NCBI GenBank assembly: GCA_021813445.1
Contig: JAKAKP010000049.1
Coordinates: 1-47,272, forward strand
Direction: 5' to 3'
Length of the DNA stretch: 47,272 nt
Source: Deltaproteobacteria bacterium
Lineage (GTDB): Bacteria; Desulfobacterota; Desulfobaccia; Desulfobaccales; 0-14-0-80-60-11
Part shown: positions 8,007-16,493 of the stretch, piece after piece
Numbering within the stretch: the stretch's first letter is position 1
How the letters are laid out: the number at the start of each line of letters is the position of its first letter
Made by a program: the position numbers and the translations under genes
The notes under the pieces: model-generated
Database searches by the model: none
What the model was told of the DNA's origin: nothing
What the model saw: the letters and a program-made list of their open reading frames with translations, nothing else

Positions 8007-8661
8007 TTACCCGGCCTTCCACGATAAAAACGATGTCTTCGGCAATATTGCTGGCCAGATCGGCAATGCGCTCCAGATTGCGGACAATGATAATGAAGTG
8101 ATGCAGCCGGGTCACCCAGCGTGACTCCTGGATCATGCAAGCCAGTATTTTTTGGGTATATTCGTCATCCAGCAGGTCCACTTCCACATCCCGTTGGCAG
8201 ACCCGGATGGCCAGCCTGGGGTCTTGCTGCACAAAGGCCTCGATACTGGTGCGCACCATCCCCAGGGCAATGTCCACCATGGCCTTGAGGTCAATGGGAA
8301 GTTCCACGGGTTCCCGGCTGTTGAGCTCCAAGGCGCGCTCTGCGATGTTTACCGCCTGATCTCCGATACGCTCCAATTCCGTGGCGATCCGCATAGCCGC
8401 AGTAATCAGGCGGAGGTCCGTGGCCAGGGGCTGGCGTAAGGCCAGAAGTTTCAATCCCTGGTCATCGATGGCTAATTCCATGCGATTGAGGTTGATATCA
8501 TCGGTGATCACTTCCCGGGCCAGATCGGAATTGCGTTCCATGACTGAAACTACGCTTTTGCCCACCGCGAGCTCCGCCCACTCCGCCATGCGCAACAGGT
8601 TCTGCTTCAGATCTTCCAATTCCTGATCGAACTGCCTGGGCAATTTCACGGGAGTTGCCAT
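7960..8661 (-). CDS. phoU: Phosphate signalling protein PhoU
   Basis: PhoU links the Pst phosphate transporter to the PhoR/PhoB kinase system. The 233-aa protein is all helical with two repeated metal-binding triple-helix bundles, marked by ELERIGDQAVNIAE and NLERIADLASNIAEDIVF, each with the E-x-x-x-D pattern. No pst or pho genes lie nearby in this window. The gene is convergent with the dnaA-like gene, and the coding sequences overlap by 47 bases at their 3' ends. Confidence 0.95.
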   Translation of the reverse strand: MATPVKLPRQFDQELEDLKQNLLRMAEWAELAVGKSVVSVMERNSDLAREVITDDINLNRMELAIDDQGLKLLALRQPLATDLRLITAAMRIATELERIGDQAVNIAERALELNSREPVELPIDLKAMVDIALGMVRTSIEAFVQQDPRLAIRVCQRDVEVDLLDDEYTQKILACMIQESRWVTRLHHFIIIVRNLERIADLASNIAEDIVFIVEGRVIKHRCEEWMLSSTPP

Positions 8662-8892
8662 TTCCCGATCCCTCCAGAATATTTCCCTGATAGTTCAAGT
8701 ATATTACAATAATTCGGTTCAGAGAGAAAGAATATTAAAGCCATTTTGCAGAATCTTCAGGGTTTTTTCCAAAATTCCTAAAAATTAATCTTGCCCCTGG
8801 ATTATTTTCCTCTATTGTGGAGAAAAAAGACAATTATGGTCCATTTTTCCTGGCAGAGAGATTAATTGAAAATATTTTTGTCCCAAAAGAGT

Positions 8893-8904
8893 CCATAATT
8901 ATGG
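8893..8904. promoter_or_regulatory. Palindrome CCATAATTATGG before panE
   Basis: A perfect 12-bp palindrome lies 7 bases before the panE start codon in an AT-rich 250-bp spacer. Part of it (AATTATGG) is repeated at 8832-8839. It could be an operator, but no regulator is linked to it, so this is only a sequence observation. Confidence 0.3.
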
Positions 8905-8911
8905 GGAAAAA

Positions 8912-9844
8912 ATGAAAATCGCGGTGATTGGGCCGGGAGCCGTGGGTTGTTTGTTGGGCCTCTCTTTCGCCCAGGCCGGCGAAGACGTCCACCTGGTGGA
9001 CTATCGGCCCGAACGGGTGGCCCTGTTGCGGCAGCAGGGCATCCGCCTGCAAACCCCGGGGGGGGTAAGCCGCCTGCTGCCTGTGCCTTGCTGGCTGCCC
9101 GCGGATGTGGGACCCTGCGGCTTGGTCATCATGGCCGTCAAGGCCCATCAAACCGCGGCCGCGGCCCAGGCCCTGCCGCTGCTGCTGGCTCCACGCGGCC
9201 TGGCCCTCAGCCTGCAAAACGGCCTGGGCAACCTGGAGGAAATGGCCCGGGTAGTGGGTCCGGAACGCCTGTTGGCTGGGATCACCTATTTGGGCGTAAC
9301 CCGGCAGGCAGAGGGGCAAATCCTTTACGCCGGTCAGGGGGAGGTGATTATCGGCGCCTTGCCCGGCTCCACCGTGTCCGCTCCGAAAATCGCCGAGCTG
9401 GTGGCTCTCTTTCTGCGGGCCGGATTCAAATGCCGGCCCAGCGCGGAGATCGAGACCCTGATTTGGGATAAGCTGCTGATCAATGCCGGCATCAATCCCC
9501 TGACTGCCCTGCTGCGGGTGCCCAACGGCGCTTTGCCGGAGCTGCCGGAGGCCTGGTCCCTGGCGGTGGCGGCCGCCACCGAGGTCCGGGCGGTGGCCCG
9601 GGCCCGGGGGCTGGATCTTAACCGGGACCCGGAGGCGCGCCTGCTTCAGGTCTGCCAGGCCACAGCCCGCAACCGTTCTTCCATGCTCCAGGACGTCATG
9701 GCCGGCCGGCCCACGGAAATCGACTCCCTAAACGGCCAGGTCGCAGCCCGGGGCCAGGCCCTGGGCGTGCCCACCCCGGTAAACGCCTTGCTCACCCGAC
9801 TGCTCCGGGCTTTGGACGCCTCAGTCCAGGAGAGAGTGAGTTGA
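8912..9844 (+). CDS. panE: 2-dehydropantoate 2-reductase (ketopantoate reductase)
   Basis: An NADPH-dependent enzyme of pantothenate and coenzyme A synthesis. The N-terminus has the Rossmann loop GPGAVG. The catalytic region shows WDKLLINAGINPLTAL (catalytic Lys and the following Asn), and the C-terminal substrate site reads SSMLQDVMAGRPTEIDSLNG, matching the family closely. Length 310 aa is normal. The ATG at 8912 has GGGGA a few bases upstream. No other pan genes are in the window. Confidence 0.93.
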   Translation: MKIAVIGPGAVGCLLGLSFAQAGEDVHLVDYRPERVALLRQQGIRLQTPGGVSRLLPVPCWLPADVGPCGLVIMAVKAHQTAAAAQALPLLLAPRGLALSLQNGLGNLEEMARVVGPERLLAGITYLGVTRQAEGQILYAGQGEVIIGALPGSTVSAPKIAELVALFLRAGFKCRPSAEIETLIWDKLLINAGINPLTALLRVPNGALPELPEAWSLAVAAATEVRAVARARGLDLNRDPEARLLQVCQATARNRSSMLQDVMAGRPTEIDSLNGQVAARGQALGVPTPVNALLTRLLRALDASVQERVS

Positions 9845-9871
9845 AGATTTGAGGGAGGGCAGAGAATCGTA

Positions 9872-9926
9872 GGGGCGAACCTTGGGTTCGCCCAGAAAGC
9901 ATCGGGGCGAACACAAGGTTCGCCCC
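9872..9926. repeat. Paired REP hairpins (GGGGCGAAC family)
   Basis: Two successive palindromes: GGGCGAAC/GTTCGCCC (9873-9893) and GGGGCGAAC/GTTCGCCCC (9904-9926). They lie between convergent panE and pcm, where they could stop transcription from both sides. Related sequence recurs at 14375-14422 and 36760-36781. Confidence 0.75.
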
Positions 9927-9932
9927 TACATC

Positions 9933-9960
9933 TGATCCCTGCCCCCTAATCCCTGGTCCC
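9933..9960. repeat. Heptamer array, TNNTCCC type
   Basis: Four 7-base units TGATCCC, TGCCCCC, TAATCCC, TGGTCCC. The array runs across the stop codon of the minus-strand pcm gene, so the last codons of that gene are part of it. The reverse-complement units resemble the GGGATCA/GGGGCCA units after mqnC. Confidence 0.6.
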
Positions 9961-10674
9961 TGGCGGCTCCACCAACGGCACAAAACTCACCGGGACATTC
10001 TTTTCCTCCTGCATCTTCCCCTGCACCTTGCGGAATCTGGTTAAAGTCTGCACTCTCCCCTCCGGCCCCAGGGGGATGATGAGGCGGCCTCCTTCCCGGA
10101 GTTGCTGGGGGAGCGCCGGGGGCATCCGGCTGGCCGCGGCCGTGACCAGAATGGCGTCAAACGGGGCTGCCTCCGGCCACCCCAGGTAACCATCCCCGCT
10201 TTTCACCTGCACCTGGGAGTAACCCAGAGTCTTCAGGGTGCCCGCGGCCTTGGCGGCCAGTTCCGGGCGGATATCGATGGTCCAGACTCGATCCGTGAGC
10301 TCGGCCAAGACCGCGGCCTGGTAGCCGGAGCCGGTGCCCACCTCCAGCACCTTATCCCCGGGTTTGATCTGGGCCCACTCGGTCATCAGGGCCACGATAT
10401 AAGGTTGGGAAATGGTCTGTTCGGAGCCGATGGGCAGGGGATGATCCCCGTAGGCCAGGGAAGCCAGGCGCTCCGGCACGAAGCGATGCCGGGGCACCCG
10501 CTCCATGGCTGCCAGCACCCTGGAGTCGCTGATGCCCCGGGCCTTGAGCTGCCAGGTCACCATGGACTCCCGGAGCGGCTGATATGGGTCCGCGTCCTGG
10601 GCCGCAGCCGGGCGAAGCCCCATTACTATCACCAGTAAAGTACACGCGGCCAGCCCCAAGGGTTTAATAATCAT
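9946..10674 (-). CDS. pcm: Protein-L-isoaspartate O-methyltransferase with signal peptide
   Basis: PIMT methylates isoaspartyl residues in aged proteins using S-adenosylmethionine. The family segments are present: RHRFVPE, AYGDHPLPIG, EQTISQPYIVALM, the SAM-binding loop VLEVGTGSGYQAAVLAEL, and a C-terminal LREGGRLIIPLG. What is odd is the N-terminus. MIIKPLGLAACTLLVIVMGL followed by RPAAAQ is a convincing cleavable signal peptide, which would place the enzyme in the periplasm. 242 aa, about 25 longer than a cytoplasmic form. The C-terminal codons lie in a heptamer array. Confidence 0.92.
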   Translation of the reverse strand: MIIKPLGLAACTLLVIVMGLRPAAAQDADPYQPLRESMVTWQLKARGISDSRVLAAMERVPRHRFVPERLASLAYGDHPLPIGSEQTISQPYIVALMTEWAQIKPGDKVLEVGTGSGYQAAVLAELTDRVWTIDIRPELAAKAAGTLKTLGYSQVQVKSGDGYLGWPEAAPFDAILVTAAASRMPPALPQQLREGGRLIIPLGPEGRVQTLTRFRKVQGKMQEEKNVPVSFVPLVEPPGTRD

Positions 10675-10722
10675 AAAAATCTCTGGGTTTTTACCGGAAG
10701 TTGAAACCTAAAAAATCTGTAT

Positions 10723-11754
10723 TTATCCCCCGCCGTTTTTCGCCTGCCGTATCAGGGCCGCAAGCCCCAATTGCTGCTCGTCCTGCAGGATTTTATGGAC
10801 TATGGCTTTTGCCATCAGGAGATGCCCCGGTTCCTTCATATGTCCGGTATCCGCGAAATAGGGCCTGGGATCAGGAAGACGAGAAAAAACGCTTTTCATG
10901 GAGAGCCAGGCCACGCCGTCCCCTGCCAGGGACCGGTCCAGGGCGTCCAGACCGTGGGTTTCGAAGTGATATGACCGGGGCCCGCCGGGCATCAAGCGGC
11001 ATTGGGTGATGATCAGCAAAGGTACGTGATGCTCCCGGGCCAGGGCCACGTTTTCCGCAGTGGTCTCCTGGGCCAGGCGTACCCGGGCCTGGACCTCTTT
11101 CGGGTCTGGATTGGCGGCCAGTTGGGCATCCGGGTCGTTGACCGCGAATTTCAAACGGATCTGCTCCGGCAGCAGCCGCCAGAAGACCTTTTCCATCTTG
11201 GCCTCATAGAGCCGCCGGAAGATAAAGACCTTCATGGGCCAGTTGCGGGGATGCCAGGATTTGAATTCCAGGCTGCGGCGGTATTCCCGCTCGTCTTCGT
11301 ATTTATTGGAGTCGTTTACGTGGAGGATGATGAGGCTGGGCTCGAACTCCAAGGCCTTGCGCAGCACCACCTGGCAGCGCCGCGCCCCATAGCCGGGCAG
11401 AGCCATGTTCACGGATTCCGCGCGGATATGGTGCCGCTCCAGCTCCTCGCCCAGGAGATAAGGATAGGCTCCCTTGAAGCTGGGACCCCGGGGCACGGAG
11501 TCGCCGATGACAAAGACCCGGAAGGTCCCTGGGGGGCGCTGCCGCGGGAAGGTCTGGCGATGGAAGCGGCGGCCTCCGGCCCGGAAGAGATGGACCGTGC
11601 CGTCCGTGCGGACGTCGAAGCCCGCGTCCGGGTTGTAGCCGTATTCGAAGCGTCCGGAAATATCCTTGGCAAAGAAGAGGTGCGCGCCCAGTTCGCCCAG
11701 GCTCAGCAGCAGGACTGCAAATAAAAAAGCGGGGGTGAAGAGTCTTTTCATCAA
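10723..11754 (-). CDS. SGNH/GDSL-type hydrolase, membrane-anchored partner of MBOAT
   Basis: An N-terminal hydrophobic segment (about 7-28) anchors a 343-aa protein with an SGNH fold. Block I is FVIGDSVPRG (Ser nucleophile), an HVNDSN block follows, and the C-terminal block is YFADTGHMKEPGH with the Asp-x-x-His pair. Its start overlaps the stop of the upstream MBOAT gene by 4 bases, so the two are translationally coupled. Such pairs commonly add or remove acyl groups on exported polysaccharides or other envelope targets. The target is not known. Confidence 0.82.
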   Translation of the reverse strand: MMKRLFTPAFLFAVLLLSLGELGAHLFFAKDISGRFEYGYNPDAGFDVRTDGTVHLFRAGGRRFHRQTFPRQRPPGTFRVFVIGDSVPRGPSFKGAYPYLLGEELERHHIRAESVNMALPGYGARRCQVVLRKALEFEPSLIILHVNDSNKYEDEREYRRSLEFKSWHPRNWPMKVFIFRRLYEAKMEKVFWRLLPEQIRLKFAVNDPDAQLAANPDPKEVQARVRLAQETTAENVALAREHHVPLLIITQCRLMPGGPRSYHFETHGLDALDRSLAGDGVAWLSMKSVFSRLPDPRPYFADTGHMKEPGHLLMAKAIVHKILQDEQQLGLAALIRQAKNGGG

Positions 11755-13331
11755 AATTGAAAATAGATAAACTCTGTATCTTGGGCCGTGGAAGAAACGA
11801 TCATCAGTACCATCAGGGCGTAGACCACGCCGCGCACCGGCCAGGCCAGGCGCGATAGGTTGGTTTCATCCCGGTATTTCCAGGTCAAAAGCTGCAAGAA
11901 GATTAAGGGCGCCACGTGGATCAGGAGCCAGAGAGAGGAGGAGGCCCAGGGCAGGGCGAGGGCCGTCTGCCAGTGGCCCAGGGCCGCCAGCCAGGCTCCC
12001 AGCTCGTGCAGGTTGGGGCTCCGGAAAATCGCCCAGCCCGCCAGGGTCAAGATCCACATCAGGGTCACGGCCAGCACTCCCCGCAGGCGGGAGGACGCGT
12101 TCTCATCTCCCAGGGACCGCAGGGCTGGGACTACCCGGTACAGAATCAGCAGCACGCCGTGATAAGCCCCCCAGAGGACAAAAATCCAACTGGCGCCGTG
12201 CCATAGCCCCGCCAGGAGCATGGTTATCGCCAGATTGCGCACCGTCTCCCATTTGCTGCCCCGGTTGCCCCCCAGGGGAATATAAAGATAGTCGCGGAAC
12301 CAGGTGGACAGCGAAATGTGCCACCTGCCCCAGAAATCCGAAGGATTCCGGGCAAAATACGGAAAGCGGAAGTTCACCACCAGGTCGATGCCTAAGAGTT
12401 TGGCAGAGCCCCGGGCAATGTCGGTATAGCCGGAGAAATCGCCGTAAATCTGAAACGCAAAGGCCAGGGCCCCCAAAACCGCCCAATAGCCGTTGAGAGG
12501 GGTTTTGGGATCGAAGACATAGTTGGCTAAAATGGCGCAGTTGTCAGCGACAAAGACCTTTTTAAAAAAACCCACCAGGATCAGGCGCACCCCGTCATGG
12601 AGGTATTCCGGCGCGAAGGCCCGGGGCTGTTCCAGTTGCGGGATTAGATGCCGGCCCCGTTCGATGGGGCCGGCCACCATCTGCGGAAAAAAGGCGTCAA
12701 AGGTGGCGAAGGTCAGGAGGCTGGAGCACGCCGGGGATACCCCCCGGTAGACATCAATGACATAGCCCAGGGACTGAAAGGTATAGAAGGAAATACCCAC
12801 GGGCAGGATGATGTTCAAGAGCACCCGGTTGGTTTGCAGCCCCAGGACCTCCAGCATGGTGCGGGCGGAGTCCACAAAAAAACCGAAGTATTTAAAGAAG
12901 CCCAGAATGCTCAGGCAAAAGACGACGCTGAGGATCAGGAAGCTGCGGCTGCGATTTTCCCCGCCCAGGCGCCAGATGAGTTCGTGCCCGGCAACAAAGG
13001 CCAGCCCCAGGGCCGCGGCCACGGTGATGATGACCAGGTGAATGCCGGCAGCAGGAAGAAAAAGAGAGCAGCCCGACAGCCAGGCCGCGGGCAGCAAGGC
13101 CAGGAGCAGCACCCGGCCGGCCGCCATCCTTTTTCCCTCAATGCTCAGGGCGCAGATATAGTCGATGGCCGTGGTGGTCATCACCAGGGCCAGAAAGCGC
13201 ACGTCCCAGCAACCGTAGAAGATATAGCTGGCCGCCAGGAGCAGCCACAGCCGCCACCTCCCCGGCAAATGCCAGTAGATGATTAAGACCAGGGGCAGAA
13301 ATAAGAGATATTGCCAGGTGATGAAGGACAT
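11751..13331 (-). CDS. MBOAT family O-acyltransferase (AlgI-like)
   Basis: A 526-aa multi-spanning membrane protein of the AlgI/DltB group that moves acyl groups across the membrane for polysaccharide or lipid O-acylation. Diagnostic segments are MVAGPIERGRHLIPQLEQPR, DFWGRWHISLSTWFRDYLY, and GLWHGASWIFVLWGAYHG, which carries the essential histidine. About 10-12 hydrophobic segments are visible. It is the first gene of a two-gene unit with the SGNH hydrolase. No alginate or cellulose synthesis genes are near, so the acceptor is unknown. Confidence 0.92.
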   Translation of the reverse strand: MSFITWQYLLFLPLVLIIYWHLPGRWRLWLLLAASYIFYGCWDVRFLALVMTTTAIDYICALSIEGKRMAAGRVLLLALLPAAWLSGCSLFLPAAGIHLVIITVAAALGLAFVAGHELIWRLGGENRSRSFLILSVVFCLSILGFFKYFGFFVDSARTMLEVLGLQTNRVLLNIILPVGISFYTFQSLGYVIDVYRGVSPACSSLLTFATFDAFFPQMVAGPIERGRHLIPQLEQPRAFAPEYLHDGVRLILVGFFKKVFVADNCAILANYVFDPKTPLNGYWAVLGALAFAFQIYGDFSGYTDIARGSAKLLGIDLVVNFRFPYFARNPSDFWGRWHISLSTWFRDYLYIPLGGNRGSKWETVRNLAITMLLAGLWHGASWIFVLWGAYHGVLLILYRVVPALRSLGDENASSRLRGVLAVTLMWILTLAGWAIFRSPNLHELGAWLAALGHWQTALALPWASSSLWLLIHVAPLIFLQLLTWKYRDETNLSRLAWPVRGVVYALMVLMIVSSTAQDTEFIYFQF

Positions 13332-13646
13332 GCGGTCACAGCCTTGGACCAGATTGTTGGCTCATATTTTAACCCCGAAGAGGGCAGGGCGGCAAGAAAT
13401 TCCCGTTTTACCGAGGTTCCATGCTTATTGATTGCGACTTGGGGCTTCTGCCCACACCAGGCTGTCATCCTGAGTGAAGCGAAGGTATTCAAAGTCCCCC
13501 TTTGGAAAAGGGGGATTTAGGGGGATTTCAGCGCGTTACAAAATCCCCCCTAACCCCCCTTTAAAAAGGGGGGGATAGATGCTGCGGTCGCTTCGCTCCC
13601 GCATAATGATTTTGAAGCGACTTTTCATAAAGGTCTCGACTTGCTA
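13332..13646. other. Gene-free spacer made of repeats
   Basis: About 315 bases with no supported gene. It contains a GTCATCCTGAGTGAAGCGAAG-like segment and a partly complementary GGTCGCTTCGCTCC at 13588-13601. Between them is one copy of the CCCCC-TTT...GGGGG nested palindrome. The last part before the rsmG stop is unremarkable. Confidence 0.6.
13493..13574. repeat. Nested palindrome, CCCCCTTT/AAAGGGGG family (copy 1)
   Basis: A hairpin (CCCCCTTT...AAAAGGGGG) plus GATTTAGGGGGATTT is followed by the inverted arrangement (AAATCCCCCC, then CCCCCCTTT...AAAGGGGGG). The whole is about 80 bp with inverted halves around a short unique centre. Similar copies lie at 19157-19235, 25320-25403 and 40616-40696. 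Confidence 0.8.
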
Positions 13647-14318
13647 TCAAACGCGCCGGGCCGCGGCCAGGAGTCGTTCTTCGCCGGTCAGGGGCAAGAG
13701 GTAGCGGTGGAGTTCCAGGGGCCCCAGCCCCAGGAGACCACAGCGCTTCCGGGCCGCGTCCAATTCCGGCGGCGGCAGGTTGGGCCCCTTGAGGGCCAGG
13801 ACCCGGCCGCCGGGAAGGAGCAGCGGCGCGGCCAGTTCCAGAAAACGGGTGAGATGAAACGCGGCTCGGGAGGTTACCGCGGCAAACCGAGGCCCCCATT
13901 GCCGGGCCAGGGCCGGGGTGAGATGGACCTGGGCCACCTCCACCCCCTGAAGCTGCAAGCGGGACACCAGGTATTGGAGGAAAGCCGCCTTCTTGGCCCG
14001 GGCCTCCACCAGGGTGAGGGCCAAGGCGGGCCGGACCAGTTTTAAGGCCAGGCCGGGGAAACCCGGGCCGGCGCCCAGGTCCGCCAGGGAGGCCGCGTCT
14101 TCCAGATAGGGCAGAACCGCCAGGGAATCCAGGAAGTGTTTGCTGATGATGTCCCGATCCGCTTTGAGCGCGGTGAGATTGATGCGGGCATTCCAAAGCT
14201 GCAATTCTTCCAGGTAAATGCGGAATTGCTCCAGGGTTTGGGGCGGGAGTTCCAGACCCAGAACCGCTGTTCCTTCCTGGAACAAGTCCATGGGTTGGCG
14301 GTTATGAAAAGGGGACAT
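13647..14318 (-). CDS. rsmG: 16S rRNA (guanine527-N7)-methyltransferase RsmG
   Basis: RsmG (GidB) methylates G527 of 16S rRNA using S-adenosylmethionine. The protein has RINLTALKADRDIISKHFLD near residue 50, the SAM loop ADLGAGPGFPGLALK, and LVEARAKKAAFLQ. 223 aa is normal. The frame is open far upstream, across the REP element and into mnmE, but the ATG at 14318 (MSPFHNRQ) gives the family-like start. It is the last gene of the rpmH-to-rsmG block and is separated from mnmE by a strong inverted repeat. Confidence 0.94.
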   Translation of the reverse strand: MSPFHNRQPMDLFQEGTAVLGLELPPQTLEQFRIYLEELQLWNARINLTALKADRDIISKHFLDSLAVLPYLEDAASLADLGAGPGFPGLALKLVRPALALTLVEARAKKAAFLQYLVSRLQLQGVEVAQVHLTPALARQWGPRFAAVTSRAAFHLTRFLELAAPLLLPGGRVLALKGPNLPPPELDAARKRCGLLGLGPLELHRYLLPLTGEERLLAAARRV

Positions 14319-14374
14319 TGCGGAGATGGTCCATTTTATTACCAAACTTATAATAAAAAGAGGAATATTTTGTC

Positions 14375-14422
14375 GCGAACCTTGTGTCCGCCCGGCCAAG
14401 AGTGGGCGGACACAAGGTTCGC
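14375..14422. repeat. 19-bp perfect inverted repeat between mnmE and rsmG
   Basis: GCGAACCTTGTGTCCGCCC (14375-14393) pairs perfectly with GGGCGGACACAAGGTTCGC (14404-14422), with a 10-base spacer. It begins at the mnmE stop and precedes rsmG, so in RNA it would form a very stable hairpin inside the operon. It belongs to the GGGGCGAAC/GGGCGGAC REP family. Confidence 0.85.
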
Positions 14423-14424
14423 CC

Positions 14425-15810
14425 CTACTTTCCCAGACAAAATTCGGAAAAAATGCGGTCCAAAACGTCGTCCCCCACTTCCTGGCCGGTGATCTCCCCC
14501 AGTTCCCGGATGGCCTCCTGGAGTTCCAGGGCCACCAGTTCCCAGGGCGGGGCCGTTTCTGCGCGGTGCAACAATTCTCTGGCATTGGTCAAATAACCCA
14601 GGCACTGCTGCAAATGCTGCTGGTGCCGGGCCTGGGTGATCATCTCCCCCGCGGTGTTCAGGCCGCCCTCTAAGACCAGGTCCATGATCCGTTGCTTGAG
14701 ATGGCCTAGGCCCTCGCCGGTGAGCGCGGAGATTTTGGCGATGGGGAGTGTGGTGGCCTGTTCCAGGTCGGCCGCGGCAATCGCCTGGGGTAGATCAATC
14801 TTATTGATCACCGCCAGCCCCGGTCTCTCCCCCAGCTCCGTCAGGTCCTGCCGCGCCTCCGCAGTCAAAGGCAAGCTGCCGTCCACCAGGTAAAGCACAA
14901 AATTAGCCTGGGCCAAACGCTCCCGGGTACGCTGAATGCCCAACTCCTCCACCCGGTCTTGGGCCGGGCGCAGGCCCGCGGTATCGCTCAAGCGCACCGG
15001 CACCCCCCCCAGGGTAATGGATTCCTCCACCAGGTCCCGGGTGGTGCCGGGAATCTCGGTGACAATGGCCCGGTCCTGGGCCAGCAGACCATTGAGCAGA
15101 CTGGATTTGCCCACATTGGGCTGTCCGGCAATGACCACCAACAGGCCCTCCTGCAGGAGGCGGCCTTCCTGATAAGTGGCGGCCAGGGCCTCCAGGGCTG
15201 CCATGGCCTGGGCCAGGTTCCCGGCCAGGGCAGAGGCGGGGAACTCGCCGGTCTCTTCCGGAAAATCCAGGGACGCTTCCACCCGGGCCAGGAGGTCCAG
15301 GAGGGCCTCCCGCTGCTGCTGCAGGTTCCGCCCCAGGCGGCCTGAAAGATGCTCCGCGGCCACCCGCAGGCCGGCTGCGGTCCGGGCCTGAATCACCTCC
15401 AGCACCGCCTCCGCCTGGGTGAGGTCGATGCGCCCCGAGAGAAAGGCCCGCAGGGTGAACTCCCCGGGCCGGGCCAGACGGGCGCCCCGGGCCAGGGTCA
15501 GCTCCAGGATGCGGCGCAATACGCCCAAGCCGGAATGGCAGTGAATCTCCACCATGTCCTCCCGGGTATAGGTCCGGGGGCCCCGCATGATGGCCAGCAG
15601 CACCTCATCAACGATTTCCTCCGGGGAGGCGCAGATCTGGCCGAGATAGAAATGGTGGGAAAGAAACCGGGACCGGGGGTGCCGGGGGCGGAACAGAGCC
15701 CGGGCAATGTCTTCTGCGGCCGGGCCGCTTAAGCGGACGATACCGATGCCCGCCTCCCCAAGGGGGGTGGAGATGGCCGCGATGGTATCGGCCGCGGTGG
15801 GTAACTTCAT
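14425..15810 (-). CDS. mnmE: tRNA uridine-5-carboxymethylaminomethyl modification GTPase MnmE
   Basis: MnmE, with MnmG, modifies the wobble uridine of tRNAs. The 461-aa protein has the N-terminal formyl-THF-binding domain (start TIAAISTPLGEAGIGIVRLSG), a central helical domain, and an inserted G domain with GQPNVGKSSLLN, DTAGLR and NKID. The C-terminal K-loop cysteine motif ends CLGK (usual CIGK). Its start overlaps jag by 4 bases. mnmG is not in the window. Confidence 0.97.
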   Translation of the reverse strand: MKLPTAADTIAAISTPLGEAGIGIVRLSGPAAEDIARALFRPRHPRSRFLSHHFYLGQICASPEEIVDEVLLAIMRGPRTYTREDMVEIHCHSGLGVLRRILELTLARGARLARPGEFTLRAFLSGRIDLTQAEAVLEVIQARTAAGLRVAAEHLSGRLGRNLQQQREALLDLLARVEASLDFPEETGEFPASALAGNLAQAMAALEALAATYQEGRLLQEGLLVVIAGQPNVGKSSLLNGLLAQDRAIVTEIPGTTRDLVEESITLGGVPVRLSDTAGLRPAQDRVEELGIQRTRERLAQANFVLYLVDGSLPLTAEARQDLTELGERPGLAVINKIDLPQAIAAADLEQATTLPIAKISALTGEGLGHLKQRIMDLVLEGGLNTAGEMITQARHQQHLQQCLGYLTNARELLHRAETAPPWELVALELQEAIRELGEITGQEVGDDVLDRIFSEFCLGK

Positions 15811-16475
15811 GTATAGTTCGAGGTTTCCTCCTGGCCTTCCTTCTTTTTGGCCGGATAGATGATCACCTTCTTATACAGACCCTCCCCCCGGCTCAAAGTC
15901 CTCAACTCCTTATCGCCCTGGAGGGTGAGGTGGACAATACGCCGGTCATGGGGATTCATGGGATTCAAGGTGATGGGTTTGCCGCTGCGCTTGACTTTGT
16001 CCCCGTTTTTGATGGCCAACTGCACCAGGGCTTCGTCATGACGGGCCCGGTAGGATTCCACATCGATGGTGACCCGGACCTTGCGGCGGCCTTTTTGGGC
16101 CAGGATCTTGGTGAGCAGGTATTGCAGGGCTTCCAGGGTTTGGCCCTGCTTGCCGATGAGCAGGCCCGCATCCTCAGTTTCAATGTTCAGGATGATGCGG
16201 TCCTCTTCCTGGCGTCCGGAAACTTTACCGGGCTCATCCATTTTCTGCAGGAGCTGCTCCAGGATCTCCTGGGCCTGGGGCAGCAGGGACGCCTGGGGCT
16301 CTTCCCGGAGAGCCGCCTGAATTTTGGCTTTACGGCCTCCCAGCCCGAAAAGTCCCGGGGACCCCACGGACAAGATCTCTATCTCCAACTGTTCTGGCGG
16401 GACCTGAAAATGAGAGCAGGCGTTGGCGATGGCCTCTTCAGTGCTCTTGCCTTCAAATTCCAGATAATCCATCAA
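15807..16475 (-). CDS. jag: Jag/SpoIIIJ-associated RNA-binding protein (KhpB)
   Basis: A 222-aa RNA-binding protein with three parts in order: a Jag-N domain (EFEGKSTEEAIANAC), a KH domain (LLIGKQGQTLEALQYL), and an R3H domain (ARHDEALVQLA...NPHDRRIVHLTLQ). It is encoded just after yidC, as in many bacteria, and its stop overlaps the mnmE start by 4 bases. A second Met one codon in is an equally good start. The function is post-transcriptional and linked to cell envelope and division. Details in this group are not known. Confidence 0.95.
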   Translation of the reverse strand: MMDYLEFEGKSTEEAIANACSHFQVPPEQLEIEILSVGSPGLFGLGGRKAKIQAALREEPQASLLPQAQEILEQLLQKMDEPGKVSGRQEEDRIILNIETEDAGLLIGKQGQTLEALQYLLTKILAQKGRRKVRVTIDVESYRARHDEALVQLAIKNGDKVKRSGKPITLNPMNPHDRRIVHLTLQGDKELRTLSRGEGLYKKVIIYPAKKKEGQEETSNYT

Positions 16476-16493
16476 TCTTCCCCCAGGATCGAT

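Noticed and set aside
14319-14585. N-terminal extension of rsmG to 14585
   Set aside because: The extension runs through the REP element and the end of mnmE, and its residues do not match RsmG. The ATG at 14318 gives a normal-length protein.
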